Position numbers and translations under genes: made by a program. The notes under the pieces were generated by a model that saw only the letters and a list, made by a program, of their open reading frames with translations, was not told where the DNA came from and made no database searches. A DNA stretch of 64,000 nt, taken from Nocardia sp. BSTN01. Lineage in GTDB: Bacteria; Actinomycetota; Actinomycetes; Mycobacteriales; Mycobacteriaceae. The stretch lies in the NCBI RefSeq assembly GCF_015354405.1, contig NZ_JADKYP010000003.1, forward strand, positions 248,001 to 312,000, in the 5' to 3' direction. Below, piece after piece: positions 24,690 to 33,655 of the stretch. How positions within the stretch are numbered: the stretch's first letter is position 1; every line of letters begins with the position of its first letter.

Positions 24690-26978
24690 TCAGTCCATTT
24701 GGCGCGCGACCTTCGTGGCGAGCAACTCGTCCACCTGGGCGTCATCGAATCCCAGCTCGCCCAACACCTCCGCGGTGTGCTCGCCGACGCCCGGAATCAT
24801 CAGCCGCGGGCCACCGATGACCTCGGGGCCCGTGCGCAGCAGGGGGCCGATCTGTTCGAAGTAGCCCCAGTCGGCGGTGCGGTAGCCGACGACGCGGCCG
24901 AGTTGGCGGTTGACCGGATCGTCCAGGACGGCGTGGCGGAAGCGGTTGCGGTTCATCGGTTCGATGAGTTCGGCGTGTATGCCGAGTTCGCGTAGCTGTC
25001 GCACCCAATCGGCGGCGGGGGCGGTCGCGAAGATGGATTCGAGCTTCGCCTCGGCGGCACGGGCGGCGCTGTCGTCGTGGCCGTTGCGCAGCGGGACGTA
25101 GTCGCCCAAGCCCGAGCTCGGGCCACCGGAATGGGCAGTGACGAATTCGTCCAGTTTCCACCAGGATTCGGGGTCGGCGATCACCAGGGCGAACCATTCT
25201 CCGTCGGAGCCCTCGTAGATGCGGTAGCCGGGTCCGTACCCGGTCTGCCGCTCATCGAGTGCCGGGCCCGCGACGAGTTCGCCGTCGCGCACGAATACGC
25301 CGCAGTGCATGAGCATTCCGGCGCCGAGCAGGCTGGTGATCACCTGCTGGCCGCGCTGCTGGGTGGCCCGGGCGTAGAGACCCAGCGCGATGCCGGCGGC
25401 GGCGACCCAGCCACCGGCCATATCGATCGGTATCCAGGTCGCGGCCAGCGGCTCGTTGCCCGCGCCTCCTATCGCGCGCTCGAAACCGGTCAGCGCCTGC
25501 ATCAAGGCGTCGTTGCCCGGATACGCCGCCCGCGGGCCGGTGGCGCCGAAGGCACTGGCGTGGCAGTACACCGCGTTCGGATTCAGGCGGGCCACGGTGT
25601 CGGCGTCGATGCCGAGCCGTTCCGCCACGCCGACCCGGAAGTTGTGCAGCACCACATCGGCGGAAGCGAGCAGCTTCTCGACCACCGGCCGCGCCTCGGG
25701 AGCGTTGATATCCAGTGCGAGACTGCGTTTTCCGCGTTGACAGGCCGCCACCGCATAAGCGGCGGCACGCATGGCCTCACCGCCCGGCGGTTCCACCTTG
25801 ATCACGTCCGCACCGAGGTCCGCCAGCACCTCGGCGGCCAGTGGACCGGCGACGAACGCCGAGAAGTCCACAACACGAAGACCATCGAAAAGGCTTGCGG
25901 CAGAACGTGTTCGTGCGGCGACGGGCGCATCGGGAGCCGGCCGCAGCGGACGGATCTCGAACGGCGAGCCGATCATCAGGTCCTGGTGGCCGCGCTCGGA
26001 ACGCGTGACGGCCATGCCGGTGTCGGCGGTGTGCGGATCACGCAGCACCTCCCCCGGCCCCAGCACCGGCTCGCAGGCCACCCCGGCGGCGCGCAGCCGC
26101 TCCACCCACACCTCGCGCGGCTCGGTGGCGAAGAACGATGTCCACCGCTGGGCCCGCGCCCGCAGTTTTCCGGTGGTCTGGTCGGTGTAGTACCCGTCCG
26201 GACTGGGTTCGTCGCCGAGTACCTCGATCACCGCCTGGTACATACCCTTACCGCCGAACCACACCTGCAGCAGTTCGCCGTCGGCGCAGCGGTAGAGGAA
26301 GTTCGGGAAGGTCGAGCCGTGCTCCCAATAGGATTCGACTTCGGGCGCGGCGCGTTCGGACCGGCCGATCATGCAGCCGAGGGTGGCCAGCATTCCGTCG
26401 TAGAGCGAGGTTTCGCTCCATCCGCCCGTGCCGGTGCCGACGCGCCGACGCAGCAGCGCGAACACCGAGGTGAGCAGCAGGAAGGCAGCCCCCGTGCCGG
26501 ACGCACGCACCTCGGGGAAGATCGGTCCGGGACGATGCCCCCGCAGTTGCGTGCAGAAGCCGGCCCGCGCCTCGACCAGCAGTCCGAAATCCTCGACCGT
26601 TCCGGCTTCGGTGCGGCTCGGCCGGCAGCGGGCGTAGACGAGCGCGGGATTCGTTGCGGCACAATCACGAAACCCCAGTCCGCGTGCCTCGACGAGTTCC
26701 TCCGCGCCGTAGACCAGCGCGACATCGGCCGTTCGCAGTAACGCGGAGATTTCGGCCGCGCCGGTGGTGGTGACGATGCGCTTGTCGCGATGCCAGACGC
26801 GACCCCACGGCACATCGGTGTCGATCGGCACGGCCTCCCCGACCACCCGGATCACGCTCGCACCGAGATCGGCCAGCAGCATGCCCGGCAGCCCACCGGC
26901 CAACCCGAGCCCGAGATCGCTGATCCCCACCGCGATTTCGACCACGGTCAGATCCGCGCAGGGACGTTCGCTACTCAT
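24690..26978 (-). CDS. Two-domain class III (CaiB/BaiF) CoA-transferase
   Basis: A 762-residue protein made of two tandem CaiB/BaiF domains, about residues 5-370 and 385-760. Each half keeps the start block (DLTVVEIAVGISDLG...LADLGASVIRV; GLRVVDFSAFVAGPLAAEVLADLGADVIKVEPP) and an Asp at the expected place of the catalytic aspartate (EDFGLLVEA; GNDALMQAL). Ordinary members are single domains of about 400 residues that dimerise, so this is a fused pseudo-dimer. It would activate a carboxylic acid by transferring CoA from another thioester, without ATP. ATG 26978 is the chosen start. It follows the LLM gene by 154 bp and probably shares its transcript. Confidence 0.88.
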   Translation of the reverse strand: MSSERPCADLTVVEIAVGISDLGLGLAGGLPGMLLADLGASVIRVVGEAVPIDTDVPWGRVWHRDKRIVTTTGAAEISALLRTADVALVYGAEELVEARGLGFRDCAATNPALVYARCRPSRTEAGTVEDFGLLVEARAGFCTQLRGHRPGPIFPEVRASGTGAAFLLLTSVFALLRRRVGTGTGGWSETSLYDGMLATLGCMIGRSERAAPEVESYWEHGSTFPNFLYRCADGELLQVWFGGKGMYQAVIEVLGDEPSPDGYYTDQTTGKLRARAQRWTSFFATEPREVWVERLRAAGVACEPVLGPGEVLRDPHTADTGMAVTRSERGHQDLMIGSPFEIRPLRPAPDAPVAARTRSAASLFDGLRVVDFSAFVAGPLAAEVLADLGADVIKVEPPGGEAMRAAAYAVAACQRGKRSLALDINAPEARPVVEKLLASADVVLHNFRVGVAERLGIDADTVARLNPNAVYCHASAFGATGPRAAYPGNDALMQALTGFERAIGGAGNEPLAATWIPIDMAGGWVAAAGIALGLYARATQQRGQQVITSLLGAGMLMHCGVFVRDGELVAGPALDERQTGYGPGYRIYEGSDGEWFALVIADPESWWKLDEFVTAHSGGPSSGLGDYVPLRNGHDDSAARAAEAKLESIFATAPAADWVRQLRELGIHAELIEPMNRNRFRHAVLDDPVNRQLGRVVGYRTADWGYFEQIGPLLRTGPEVIGGPRLMIPGVGEHTAEVLGELGFDDAQVDELLATKVARQMD

Positions 26979-27132
26979 CGTCAGAGTCCTTTCGCCCAAC
27001 GATCCGAAGTCGCCGTTCCTGCCGGGCAGGCCCGTGCAGGCCGGTGTCGCGCCGCTGTCGCAGAGATCCGACGCACTCGCAGTGACTGCCTGTCGCGCAC
27101 CGGAAAACCCTCGGTACCAGCACATTCGGAGT

Positions 27133-28086
27133 TCATTGCCCGACCCGGACCGGAAGTTCCAATCTCGGCAACACCTCTTCGGCGGCCAGCCGAACCACGT
27201 TCAGCGTGTCCGACCGCGTAGCGGGTGCGATGACGAAGTGCCGCACGCCGGCATCGACGTAATCCTGCAGCCGCACCGCGACTTCGTCCGGCGTCCCGGC
27301 CGGCGCGATTCGCTGCAGCATGTCGCCGGGTTTGTCGCCGTAGGCGCCACCGAGGAAATCGGCCACCTCGGCGCGGGCGCGCTCACCGTCGCGGCGGATC
27401 GAGCAGTACAGATACATCGTCCACTCGAAGCCGGTGAGGTCGCGGCCGATCGCCGCCGCCTCCTGCCGGATCGCGGTGACGGAGCGGGCGTAGGCGGACG
27501 GCGACATCAGGTACGGCATCCAGCCGTCACCTCGGCGCGCGGCCCGACGCATCGCGGGGCCTTTGCGTCCGGACACGATCAGCGGCGGGCCGCCGGGCCG
27601 CATGGCGGAACCGTCGGGACCGCGGACCGGGCGCAGGTGCAGATCGCGCAATCGGAAGAACCGGCCCTCGTGATCGACCGGTTCGTCGCGCCACAGCGCG
27701 CGCAGCACATCCATCGCCTCGTCGGTGCGCGGGCCGCGTTCGGGCAGCGGCACACCGACGGCCTCGAATTCGTGCCGGAACTCCCCGCCGACCCCGAGAC
27801 CGACCGACACCCGCCCACCGGAGCGGGCATCCAGATCGGCGAGCTGTTTGGCCACGATCACCGGCTGATAGAGCGGCAGCAGCAGCGTCGCGGTTCCGAC
27901 CCGCACGCGTTCGGTCCATGCGACCATCAGCGACAGACGGGTGACGGCCTCACCGGTAGGACTCGGCGGCAAGATGTGGCCGCCCTGCCAGACGGATTCG
28001 ATGGGCAGGCGTTCGGCAGCGGCCAGCCAGTCTCGATCCGGTTCCGGCATCGCGGCTGCCCCGAAGACGATGCGGTCGGCGGACAT
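27133..28086 (-). CDS. LLM-class (probably F420-dependent) oxidoreductase
   Basis: A 317-residue luciferase-like TIM-barrel flavin/F420 protein. Typical blocks are RVRVGTATLLLPLYQPVIVAKQ, DLDARSGGRVSVGLGVGG, RGPRTDEAMDVLRALW and GPPLIVSGRKGPAMRRAARRGDGW. ATG 28086 is preferred for the GAAGGAG just upstream, which trims 17 residues from the longest reading frame. In actinomycetes these enzymes usually use coenzyme F420 for hydride transfer or act as monooxygenases. It is the first gene of the operon leading to the CoA-transferase. The promoter region shared with the divergent DUF35 gene contains a weak motif copy. Confidence 0.87.
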   Translation of the reverse strand: MSADRIVFGAAAMPEPDRDWLAAAERLPIESVWQGGHILPPSPTGEAVTRLSLMVAWTERVRVGTATLLLPLYQPVIVAKQLADLDARSGGRVSVGLGVGGEFRHEFEAVGVPLPERGPRTDEAMDVLRALWRDEPVDHEGRFFRLRDLHLRPVRGPDGSAMRPGGPPLIVSGRKGPAMRRAARRGDGWMPYLMSPSAYARSVTAIRQEAAAIGRDLTGFEWTMYLYCSIRRDGERARAEVADFLGGAYGDKPGDMLQRIAPAGTPDEVAVRLQDYVDAGVRHFVIAPATRSDTLNVVRLAAEEVLPRLELPVRVGQ

Positions 28087-28146
28087 CCGACTCCTTCGGC
28101 GAGCAGTGCGTCGGGGCCCGATCGGCACCGACCACACGAAGATAGC

Positions 28147-28162
28147 AAATGCTCACTTATCA
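28147..28162. promoter_or_regulatory. Weak island operator-like site between LLM and DUF35 genes
   Basis: AAATGCTCACTTATCA keeps the CACTTA core but departs at the outer bases. It is about equidistant (60 and 44 bp) from the two divergent starts. Confidence 0.35.
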
Positions 28163-28205
28163 TGATAGTGGTTATAGGCAGCAACGACTCGCTCCTGGAG
28201 GCCGG

Positions 28206-28664
28206 ATGAACGCGATACCGGGTATCCCGCCGATGGTCACCGAGGAGACCGAGCCCTTCTGGACCGGCGCCGCCGCCGGCCGATTGCTGGTCGAGCACTG
28301 CCCCGCCTGCGGCGCCGATTCCTTCCCACCCCGCGGCATCTGCCGACGATGTCGCCGCCGCAATCCCGAGTTCGCCGAAATCACCGGTCCCGGAACGGTT
28401 TACAGCTTCACCGTGAACCACCAGCGCTGGCTCCCCGACCTCGAGGTGCCCTACACGATCGTGCTGGTGGAATTCCCGGATCGCCCCGGCGTGCGAATTC
28501 CCGGACGGGTGCGCGGCTGCGAGCCGGACGAGGTGGCGATCGGCATGCGAGTCGACGTCGGATTCGAGCCGGGCCCGGGCGGATACGCCGTACCCAGCTT
28601 CCTCGCCCGCGCCGGAGCGGCGGACTGCACGCCCCGCGACGGCGCGACCGGGGTCGGCCGATGA
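28206..28664 (+). CDS. DUF35 OB-fold / zinc-ribbon protein (partner of Ltp2-like aldolase)
   Basis: A 152-residue DUF35 protein. The N-terminal rubredoxin-like zinc ribbon has CPACG and CRRC pairs, followed by an OB-fold domain with GTVYSFTVNHQRW and VLVEFPDRPGVRIPGRVRG. DUF35 proteins pair with thiolase-like lipid-transfer proteins; in steroid side-chain degradation the ChsH2 DUF35 domain is needed by the retro-aldolase Ltp2. ATG 28206 has GGAGG 5 nt upstream. Its stop overlaps the start of the Ltp2-like gene (ATGA), which fits a 1:1 complex. The last 20 residues are probably disordered. Confidence 0.88.
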   Translation: MNAIPGIPPMVTEETEPFWTGAAAGRLLVEHCPACGADSFPPRGICRRCRRRNPEFAEITGPGTVYSFTVNHQRWLPDLEVPYTIVLVEFPDRPGVRIPGRVRGCEPDEVAIGMRVDVGFEPGPGGYAVPSFLARAGAADCTPRDGATGVGR

Positions 28665-29842
28665 GTACGGACCTGTTCGAGCATCGCGCCGTGATATCCG
28701 GCATCGGTCAATCCGCGATCGCCCGCCGGCTCGACCGCTCCGGCCTGCAACTGACCCTCGACGCCATCCTCGCCGCGGTCGCCGACGCCGGCCTGACCGT
28801 CGACGATATCGACGGCCTCGCCATGTTCCCCGGCGGTGGTGTCGCCAATGTGCCCGGCTACGCAGGCGGCAATCTCTACGAGGTTCAGGACGCCCTGCGT
28901 ATCACGACCCGCTGGCGCCAGGGCCTCGTCGAGGGCATGGCGCTTCCGTTCTACGGTCCGGCCCAGGCGATCGCCACCGGTCAGGCGCGCCACGTGGTGA
29001 TCTGGCGGACCGTGAAGGAAGGCAGCGCCGCCCGCGCCGCCGGTGGGCGCCCGGCCTACGGATCCACCAAACCCGCCGCCGAAGGCCCGCAGGCATGGCT
29101 GCTGCCGATCGGCATGCTGTCCCCGGTGTGCCAGATCGCCCCTTTCGCCACCCGCTATATGCACGAATTCGGCCTCACCCGTGCGCAATTGGCTTGGATT
29201 CCGGTCACCCAGCGCGCAAGCGCCGCCCACAATCCCGACGCCGTCTACCGTTCACCGCTCACCGTCGACGATTATCTGGCCGCACGGATGATCTCTTCCC
29301 CGCTGTGTCTGTTCGACTGCGACGTCCCCGCCGACGGTGCCACCGCGATCGTGGTGTCAGCGGCCGAGACCACCCCCGATCTGCGCGCACCGGTCCGCAT
29401 CGAGGCGATGGCCGGCGTGGTGGACGGGCGCCCGGCATGGGACCAGTGGGAGGACATGGGCCGGGTGGGTTACGCGACCGCCGCGGCCCTGTGGGCGCGG
29501 ACCGAGCTGACCCCCGCCGATGTGGACACCGCCCAGCTCTACGACGGTTTCAGCATCGAGGCGGTGTGGTGGCTCGAGGCGATGGGCTTCTGCGGCACCG
29601 GCGAGGCCGGGGATTTCATCGACGGTGGCAAGCACATCGCCCTGGGCGGCGAGCTGCCGCTCAACACCTGGGGCGGTCAGCTCTCGGGTGGACGCCTGCA
29701 TGCCGGATTCGGCCACACCGCCGAGGCGGTGCGGCAGCTGCGCGGCGAGGCGGGCGCCCGCCAGGTGGCCGGCGCCGAGGTCGCGGCGGTGACCAATGTC
29801 GGCGGAATCGAGTCCGGCGCAGCACTTTTGACGCGCTGGTGA
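28661..29842 (+). CDS. Thiolase-fold lipid-transfer protein, Ltp2-like retro-aldolase
   Basis: A 393-residue thiolase-superfamily protein. The usual nucleophilic Cys segment is replaced by WRQGLVEGMALPFYG, and the second Cys of thiolases is missing (VTNVGGIES), so it should not be a thiolase. The blocks QLYDGFSIEAVWWLEAMG and LNTWGGQLSGGRLHAGFG resemble Ltp2, the steroid side-chain retro-aldolase. With the overlapping DUF35 gene it should cleave a beta-hydroxyacyl-CoA to a ketone or aldehyde plus acyl-CoA. The substrate is not known. An SDR gene follows in the same operon 36 nt downstream. Confidence 0.85.
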   Translation: MSTDLFEHRAVISGIGQSAIARRLDRSGLQLTLDAILAAVADAGLTVDDIDGLAMFPGGGVANVPGYAGGNLYEVQDALRITTRWRQGLVEGMALPFYGPAQAIATGQARHVVIWRTVKEGSAARAAGGRPAYGSTKPAAEGPQAWLLPIGMLSPVCQIAPFATRYMHEFGLTRAQLAWIPVTQRASAAHNPDAVYRSPLTVDDYLAARMISSPLCLFDCDVPADGATAIVVSAAETTPDLRAPVRIEAMAGVVDGRPAWDQWEDMGRVGYATAAALWARTELTPADVDTAQLYDGFSIEAVWWLEAMGFCGTGEAGDFIDGGKHIALGGELPLNTWGGQLSGGRLHAGFGHTAEAVRQLRGEAGARQVAGAEVAAVTNVGGIESGAALLTRW

Positions 29843-29878
29843 GCCAGCAGTACCGGTGACGGCGAAGGAGAGATGATC

Positions 29879-30751
29879 ATGGTGGAGCGTCCAGGACGCG
29901 TGGACGGCAAGGTGGCAATCGTGACGGGTGCGGGATCGACCCCCGGGCCCGGGATCGGCACCGGGAAGGCGACCGCGGTGGCATTGGCACGCGAGGGTGC
30001 GGCCGTGCTGCTGGTGGACCGTTACGGCGAACGCGCCGAACAAACCCTGCGGATGATCGAGGACGAGGGCGGCAAGGCCGCGGTCTTCGCGGCCGACCTG
30101 ACCGAGGCGGCGGCGTGCGAGGCCATGGTGCGCACCGCCGTCGACTCCTTCGGCGGACTGGACATCCTCGTCAACAACATCGGCCTGGCCGCGGTCGGCA
30201 CGGTCGTCGACGTCTCCGAAGCCGACTGGGACCGCTCCTTCGACATCAATCTGCGCACCGCATTTCTCGCCTCGAAGTACGCGGTACCCGCATTGACCGA
30301 ACGCGGCGGCGGATCGATCGTGAACATCTCCTCGATCTCGGCGCTGCGCGGCGACGGAACCGTCGCCTACTCCGCGGCCAAGGGCGGACTGCTCGCGATG
30401 ACGGTCGACATGGCGTATTCACACGGCCGCCAAGGGATTCGGGTCAATGCCATCGCACCCGGGCACATCACGACGCCGATGGTGCTCTCGGTGTCGGCGC
30501 CCGGCCCGCGCGCGGAATTCATGAACACGATGCGGTCGGAGGCGGGTCTGCTCGGCACCCCGGGCGACGGCTGGGACGTGGCGTGGGCGGCGACCTTCCT
30601 GGCCAGCGACGAAGCCCGCTGGATCACCGGTATCACCCTGCCGGTGGAATCGGGCGTGCTGAGTGTGACGCCGTTGATGATGGCGCCGCACCTGCGCGCG
30701 GTCCCCGAACCCGCCCCGGCCGAGCCACCGGCGCCGGAATCCGCGCACTGA
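29879..30751 (+). CDS. Short-chain dehydrogenase/reductase
   Basis: A 290-residue SDR. It has an expanded cofactor loop (TGAGSTPGPGIGTGKA), the NNIG motif, catalytic Ser in NISSISALRG and the pair YSAAKGG. I chose ATG 29879 because AAGGAG is 8 nt upstream, although an in-frame ATG at 29873 exists. The C-terminus carries a Pro/Ala-rich tail (PEPAPAEPPAPES) not typical of the family. It is the third gene of the DUF35 - Ltp2-like operon and probably forms the hydroxyl substrate for, or reduces the product of, the aldol cleavage. Confidence 0.88.
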   Translation: MVERPGRVDGKVAIVTGAGSTPGPGIGTGKATAVALAREGAAVLLVDRYGERAEQTLRMIEDEGGKAAVFAADLTEAAACEAMVRTAVDSFGGLDILVNNIGLAAVGTVVDVSEADWDRSFDINLRTAFLASKYAVPALTERGGGSIVNISSISALRGDGTVAYSAAKGGLLAMTVDMAYSHGRQGIRVNAIAPGHITTPMVLSVSAPGPRAEFMNTMRSEAGLLGTPGDGWDVAWAATFLASDEARWITGITLPVESGVLSVTPLMMAPHLRAVPEPAPAEPPAPESAH

Positions 30752-30800
30752 ACTCCGATCCGCCGCGGCAGACGGTTGTACATCGCCCGGCCGATCTCTA

Positions 30801-30820
30801 GAGTAAGTAAGTAAACACTC
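30801..30820. promoter_or_regulatory. Island operator-like repeats upstream of amidohydrolase-2 copy 3
   Basis: Two overlapping AGTAAG cores (30802-30807 and 30806-30811) make GAGTAAGTAAGTAAAC and run on to ACTC. On the minus strand this reads GAGTGTTTACTTACTT, matching the motif. It lies 36 bp upstream of the ATG at 30856. Confidence 0.55.
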
Positions 30821-30855
30821 TCATGTTAATCTTCCTGGTACAGAAGGAGTTCGGG

Positions 30856-32058
30856 ATGGCTGACCCCGATGGCGCCGGAGCCGCCCTGTGTGAGCGATAT
30901 GCGGTCGCCGATGTCGACTCCCACATCATCGAACCGGCCGATCTGTGGACCTCGCGGATCTCGAAGAAGTGGGGCGATCTGGTTCCGCACGTCCGCTTCC
31001 ACGAACGCCGGCAAGAGGACTACTGGTACATCGGCGACAAGAAGCTCTACGGCGTGGGCGCGTTCGCACAGGCCAAATGGCCGGAATTCCCGCCCTCACA
31101 TCCGAAGAAACTCTCCGAGGCCTTCCCCGCCGCGCTCGATGCCGAGGCACGGCTCGCCTATATGGACGAGGTCGGCATCTACTACCAGGTGATGTATCCG
31201 AACATTCTCGGCTTCCACAGTCACGTCTTCTTGAACCAGATGCCGCACGAGCTGGCCACCGAATGCGTTCGCGCATACAACGACTGGCTGGTCGAGTGGT
31301 GTTCGGCGGATTCGCGCCGGCTGGTCCCGATGATGATGCTGCCCTTCTGGGATATCGACGAAGCGGTCACCGAGATGAAGCGGGCCTACGAATTGGGCCA
31401 CAAGGGTGTGCTCTTCGCCGCGCGCTACGACAAGGTCGGCCTGCCCCGCCTGGTCGACGACTACTGGGAGCCGCTGCTCGGCCAGGCCCAGGACATGGGA
31501 CTGTCGATGAACTTCCACGTCGGCTTCCTCAACTCCCCCGACGATCTCAAGGGTGCGGTCGACCAGTCGCAGAAACTCGACTTCACCAAGGAGAGCGCGC
31601 TGGTGTTGCTCGGCAATGCGCAAAACATCGCCGAGGTGGTGGTCAGCGGCGTCTGCCATCGCTATCCGGAGTTGAATTTCGTCTCGGTGGAGAACGGTGC
31701 CGGCTGGCTGCCGTTCCTGGGCGAGAGTATGGATTGGCAGTGGCTCAATGTCGGTGCGCACCACGAATATCCGGATCGGCTGCTGCCTAGTGAATATATG
31801 CGCCGCCAGATCTACGGCATGTACTGGTTCGAAAACCGTTCACTGCGACCGGTGATCGGCGAACTGGCCGACAATCTGATGTTCGAAACCGATTTCCCGC
31901 ATGCCACGAGCCTCTCTCCGGGACCGGCCTCGGAATCACCGAGCCCGCGCGACATCATCGATCGATCGCTGACCGGGATTCCGGACGAGACGGTCGCGAA
32001 GGTCCTGCAGCACACCGCGACCCGGCTCTATCACCTGGACCCGCCGCAGCGGAACTGA
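30856..32058 (+). CDS. Amidohydrolase-2 family protein, copy 3
   Basis: A 400-residue protein of the same subfamily as 20681-21889; the two share their order of blocks. The N-terminal box is DVDSHIIEPADLW, the mid His is in NFHVGFLNSPDD, Glu in VSVENGAGWLPFL and Asp in FETDFPHATS. The long N-terminal half (RRQEDYWYIGDKKLY) parallels the other copy (GKSEFWVYEDRQIV). ATG 30856 has GAAGGAG upstream. It opens an operon with an ALDH and a hypothetical gene, so its product may be, or give rise to, an aldehyde. Confidence 0.86.
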   Translation: MADPDGAGAALCERYAVADVDSHIIEPADLWTSRISKKWGDLVPHVRFHERRQEDYWYIGDKKLYGVGAFAQAKWPEFPPSHPKKLSEAFPAALDAEARLAYMDEVGIYYQVMYPNILGFHSHVFLNQMPHELATECVRAYNDWLVEWCSADSRRLVPMMMLPFWDIDEAVTEMKRAYELGHKGVLFAARYDKVGLPRLVDDYWEPLLGQAQDMGLSMNFHVGFLNSPDDLKGAVDQSQKLDFTKESALVLLGNAQNIAEVVVSGVCHRYPELNFVSVENGAGWLPFLGESMDWQWLNVGAHHEYPDRLLPSEYMRRQIYGMYWFENRSLRPVIGELADNLMFETDFPHATSLSPGPASESPSPRDIIDRSLTGIPDETVAKVLQHTATRLYHLDPPQRN

Positions 32059-32128
32059 CCGAACGACACGACATCGGAGGGCGGCGTGACGGCGACCGAT
32101 CACGCCGGATACGAATGCAGGAGGCGGC

Positions 32129-33604
32129 GTGACCGATCGGCTGATGTACCGGCGTGAGTTCTACGTCGGAGGCCAGTGGGTGCCACCGGACGGTGACGAA
32201 CGCTTCGCGGTGATCTCGCCGTCCACCGAGGAGGCGGTCGGCGAGGTGCCGGTGGCCCGCGCCGCCGATATCGATCGGGCCGTCGCGGCCGCGCGCACCG
32301 CCTTCGACGACGGCGCGTGGCCCCGGCTGTCACCCGGCGAGCGGGCCGACACACTGGCTCGCGCCGCCGAACTGCTCCGCAAGCGCGAGTCCGATATCGC
32401 GGCCGTGACGGTCGACGAAATCGGCTGTCCGGTCGGCCAATCCAGACAGGCACAGACCGGTATGGTCGCGGCCCTGTTCGACTACTACGCGGAGCTGATC
32501 CGCGGCTTCGACTTCGAGCACACCGTCACCGCCGGCGACCGGTCCGGCCTGGTCACCAGGGAACCGGTCGGCGTCGTCGCGGCCGTGGTGCCGTGGAACG
32601 CCCCGGTGACCCTGGCGGCGTGGAAGACCGCACCGGCACTGGCCGCGGGATGCACGGTGGTGATCAAACCGCCGCCGGAGTCTCCGCTGAGCAACTTCGT
32701 CCTGGCCGAAGCACTGGACGAGGCCGGAATACCTTCCGGCGCAGTCAATATCGTGCCCGGCGATCGAGCGGTCGGTGAGTATCTGGTCACCCACCCGGGC
32801 ACCGACAAGGTGGCCTTCACCGGGTCGACCGCCGCGGGCAAACGCATCATGAGCGTGTGCGGTGAACGAGTGCGGCGGGTATCGCTGGAGCTGGGTGGCA
32901 AGTCCGCGGCGGTCGTCACCGACGACGCCGATATCGCGACCGTGCTGCCCGCGATCGTCAAGGGCGCGATGCATATGTCCGGTCAGGTCTGCGGTGCGCA
33001 CACCCGGGTCCTGGTGCCGCGCACCCGTTACGCCGAGGCGGTCGAGGCCGCAGCGGCGGCAGCGGCAGCGGTCCGGGTCGGCGATCCGCACGATCCGGCG
33101 ACCCTGGTCGGTCCGCTGGTGGCCCAGCGTCAGCGCACCCGTGTCGAGCACTACATCGCCCTCGCCCGCGAGGCCGGTGCCCGGGTCGTGACCGGCGGTG
33201 GCCGCCCCGCCGGGCTGTCGAGAGGCTGGTACGTGGAGCCGACGATCCTGGCCGAGGTCGACAACGCGATGCGGGTGGCGCGGGAGGAGATCTTCGGTCC
33301 CGTGCTGTGCCTGATCCCGCACGACGGTGACGACGACGCCGTGCGCCTCGCCAACGACTCGCCCTACGGCCTCTCCGGCGGGGTGTGGTCCGCCGATGCC
33401 GAGCGCGGCCTGGCGATCGCCCGGCGGCTGCGCACCGGCAGCATCGCGATCAACGGCACCTATCCGCCGTTTCCGCGGGTGCCGTTCGGCGGCTTCAAGG
33501 AATCCGGGCTCGGTCGCGAACTGGGCCCGGAAGGGCTGCACGGTTTCCTCGAACCCAGAAGTATCGGACTACCGGCCGCCTTGCGCCGGGATGCCGGAAA
33601 CTGA
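32129..33604 (+). CDS. Aldehyde dehydrogenase
   Basis: A 491-residue ALDH. It has VPWNAPVTLAAWK, FTGSTAAGKRI, the Glu in ELGGKSA (about residue 254), the catalytic Cys in SGQVCGAHT (about 285), EEIFGPVL, and the C-terminal PFGGFKESGLGRE. GTG 32129 with AGGAGG is the start. It differs clearly from the ALDH at 10600 (different substrate-tunnel blocks, SGQVC versus SGQTCC), so the island uses two aldehydes. It lies 70 bp behind amidohydrolase-2 copy 3 in the same direction. Confidence 0.92.
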   Translation: MTDRLMYRREFYVGGQWVPPDGDERFAVISPSTEEAVGEVPVARAADIDRAVAAARTAFDDGAWPRLSPGERADTLARAAELLRKRESDIAAVTVDEIGCPVGQSRQAQTGMVAALFDYYAELIRGFDFEHTVTAGDRSGLVTREPVGVVAAVVPWNAPVTLAAWKTAPALAAGCTVVIKPPPESPLSNFVLAEALDEAGIPSGAVNIVPGDRAVGEYLVTHPGTDKVAFTGSTAAGKRIMSVCGERVRRVSLELGGKSAAVVTDDADIATVLPAIVKGAMHMSGQVCGAHTRVLVPRTRYAEAVEAAAAAAAAVRVGDPHDPATLVGPLVAQRQRTRVEHYIALAREAGARVVTGGGRPAGLSRGWYVEPTILAEVDNAMRVAREEIFGPVLCLIPHDGDDDAVRLANDSPYGLSGGVWSADAERGLAIARRLRTGSIAINGTYPPFPRVPFGGFKESGLGRELGPEGLHGFLEPRSIGLPAALRRDAGN

Positions 33605-33655
33605 ACGGCCACAGCGTCGTTCGGCAGTTGTTTTGCGCGAAGGAAGTGGTGTCCG

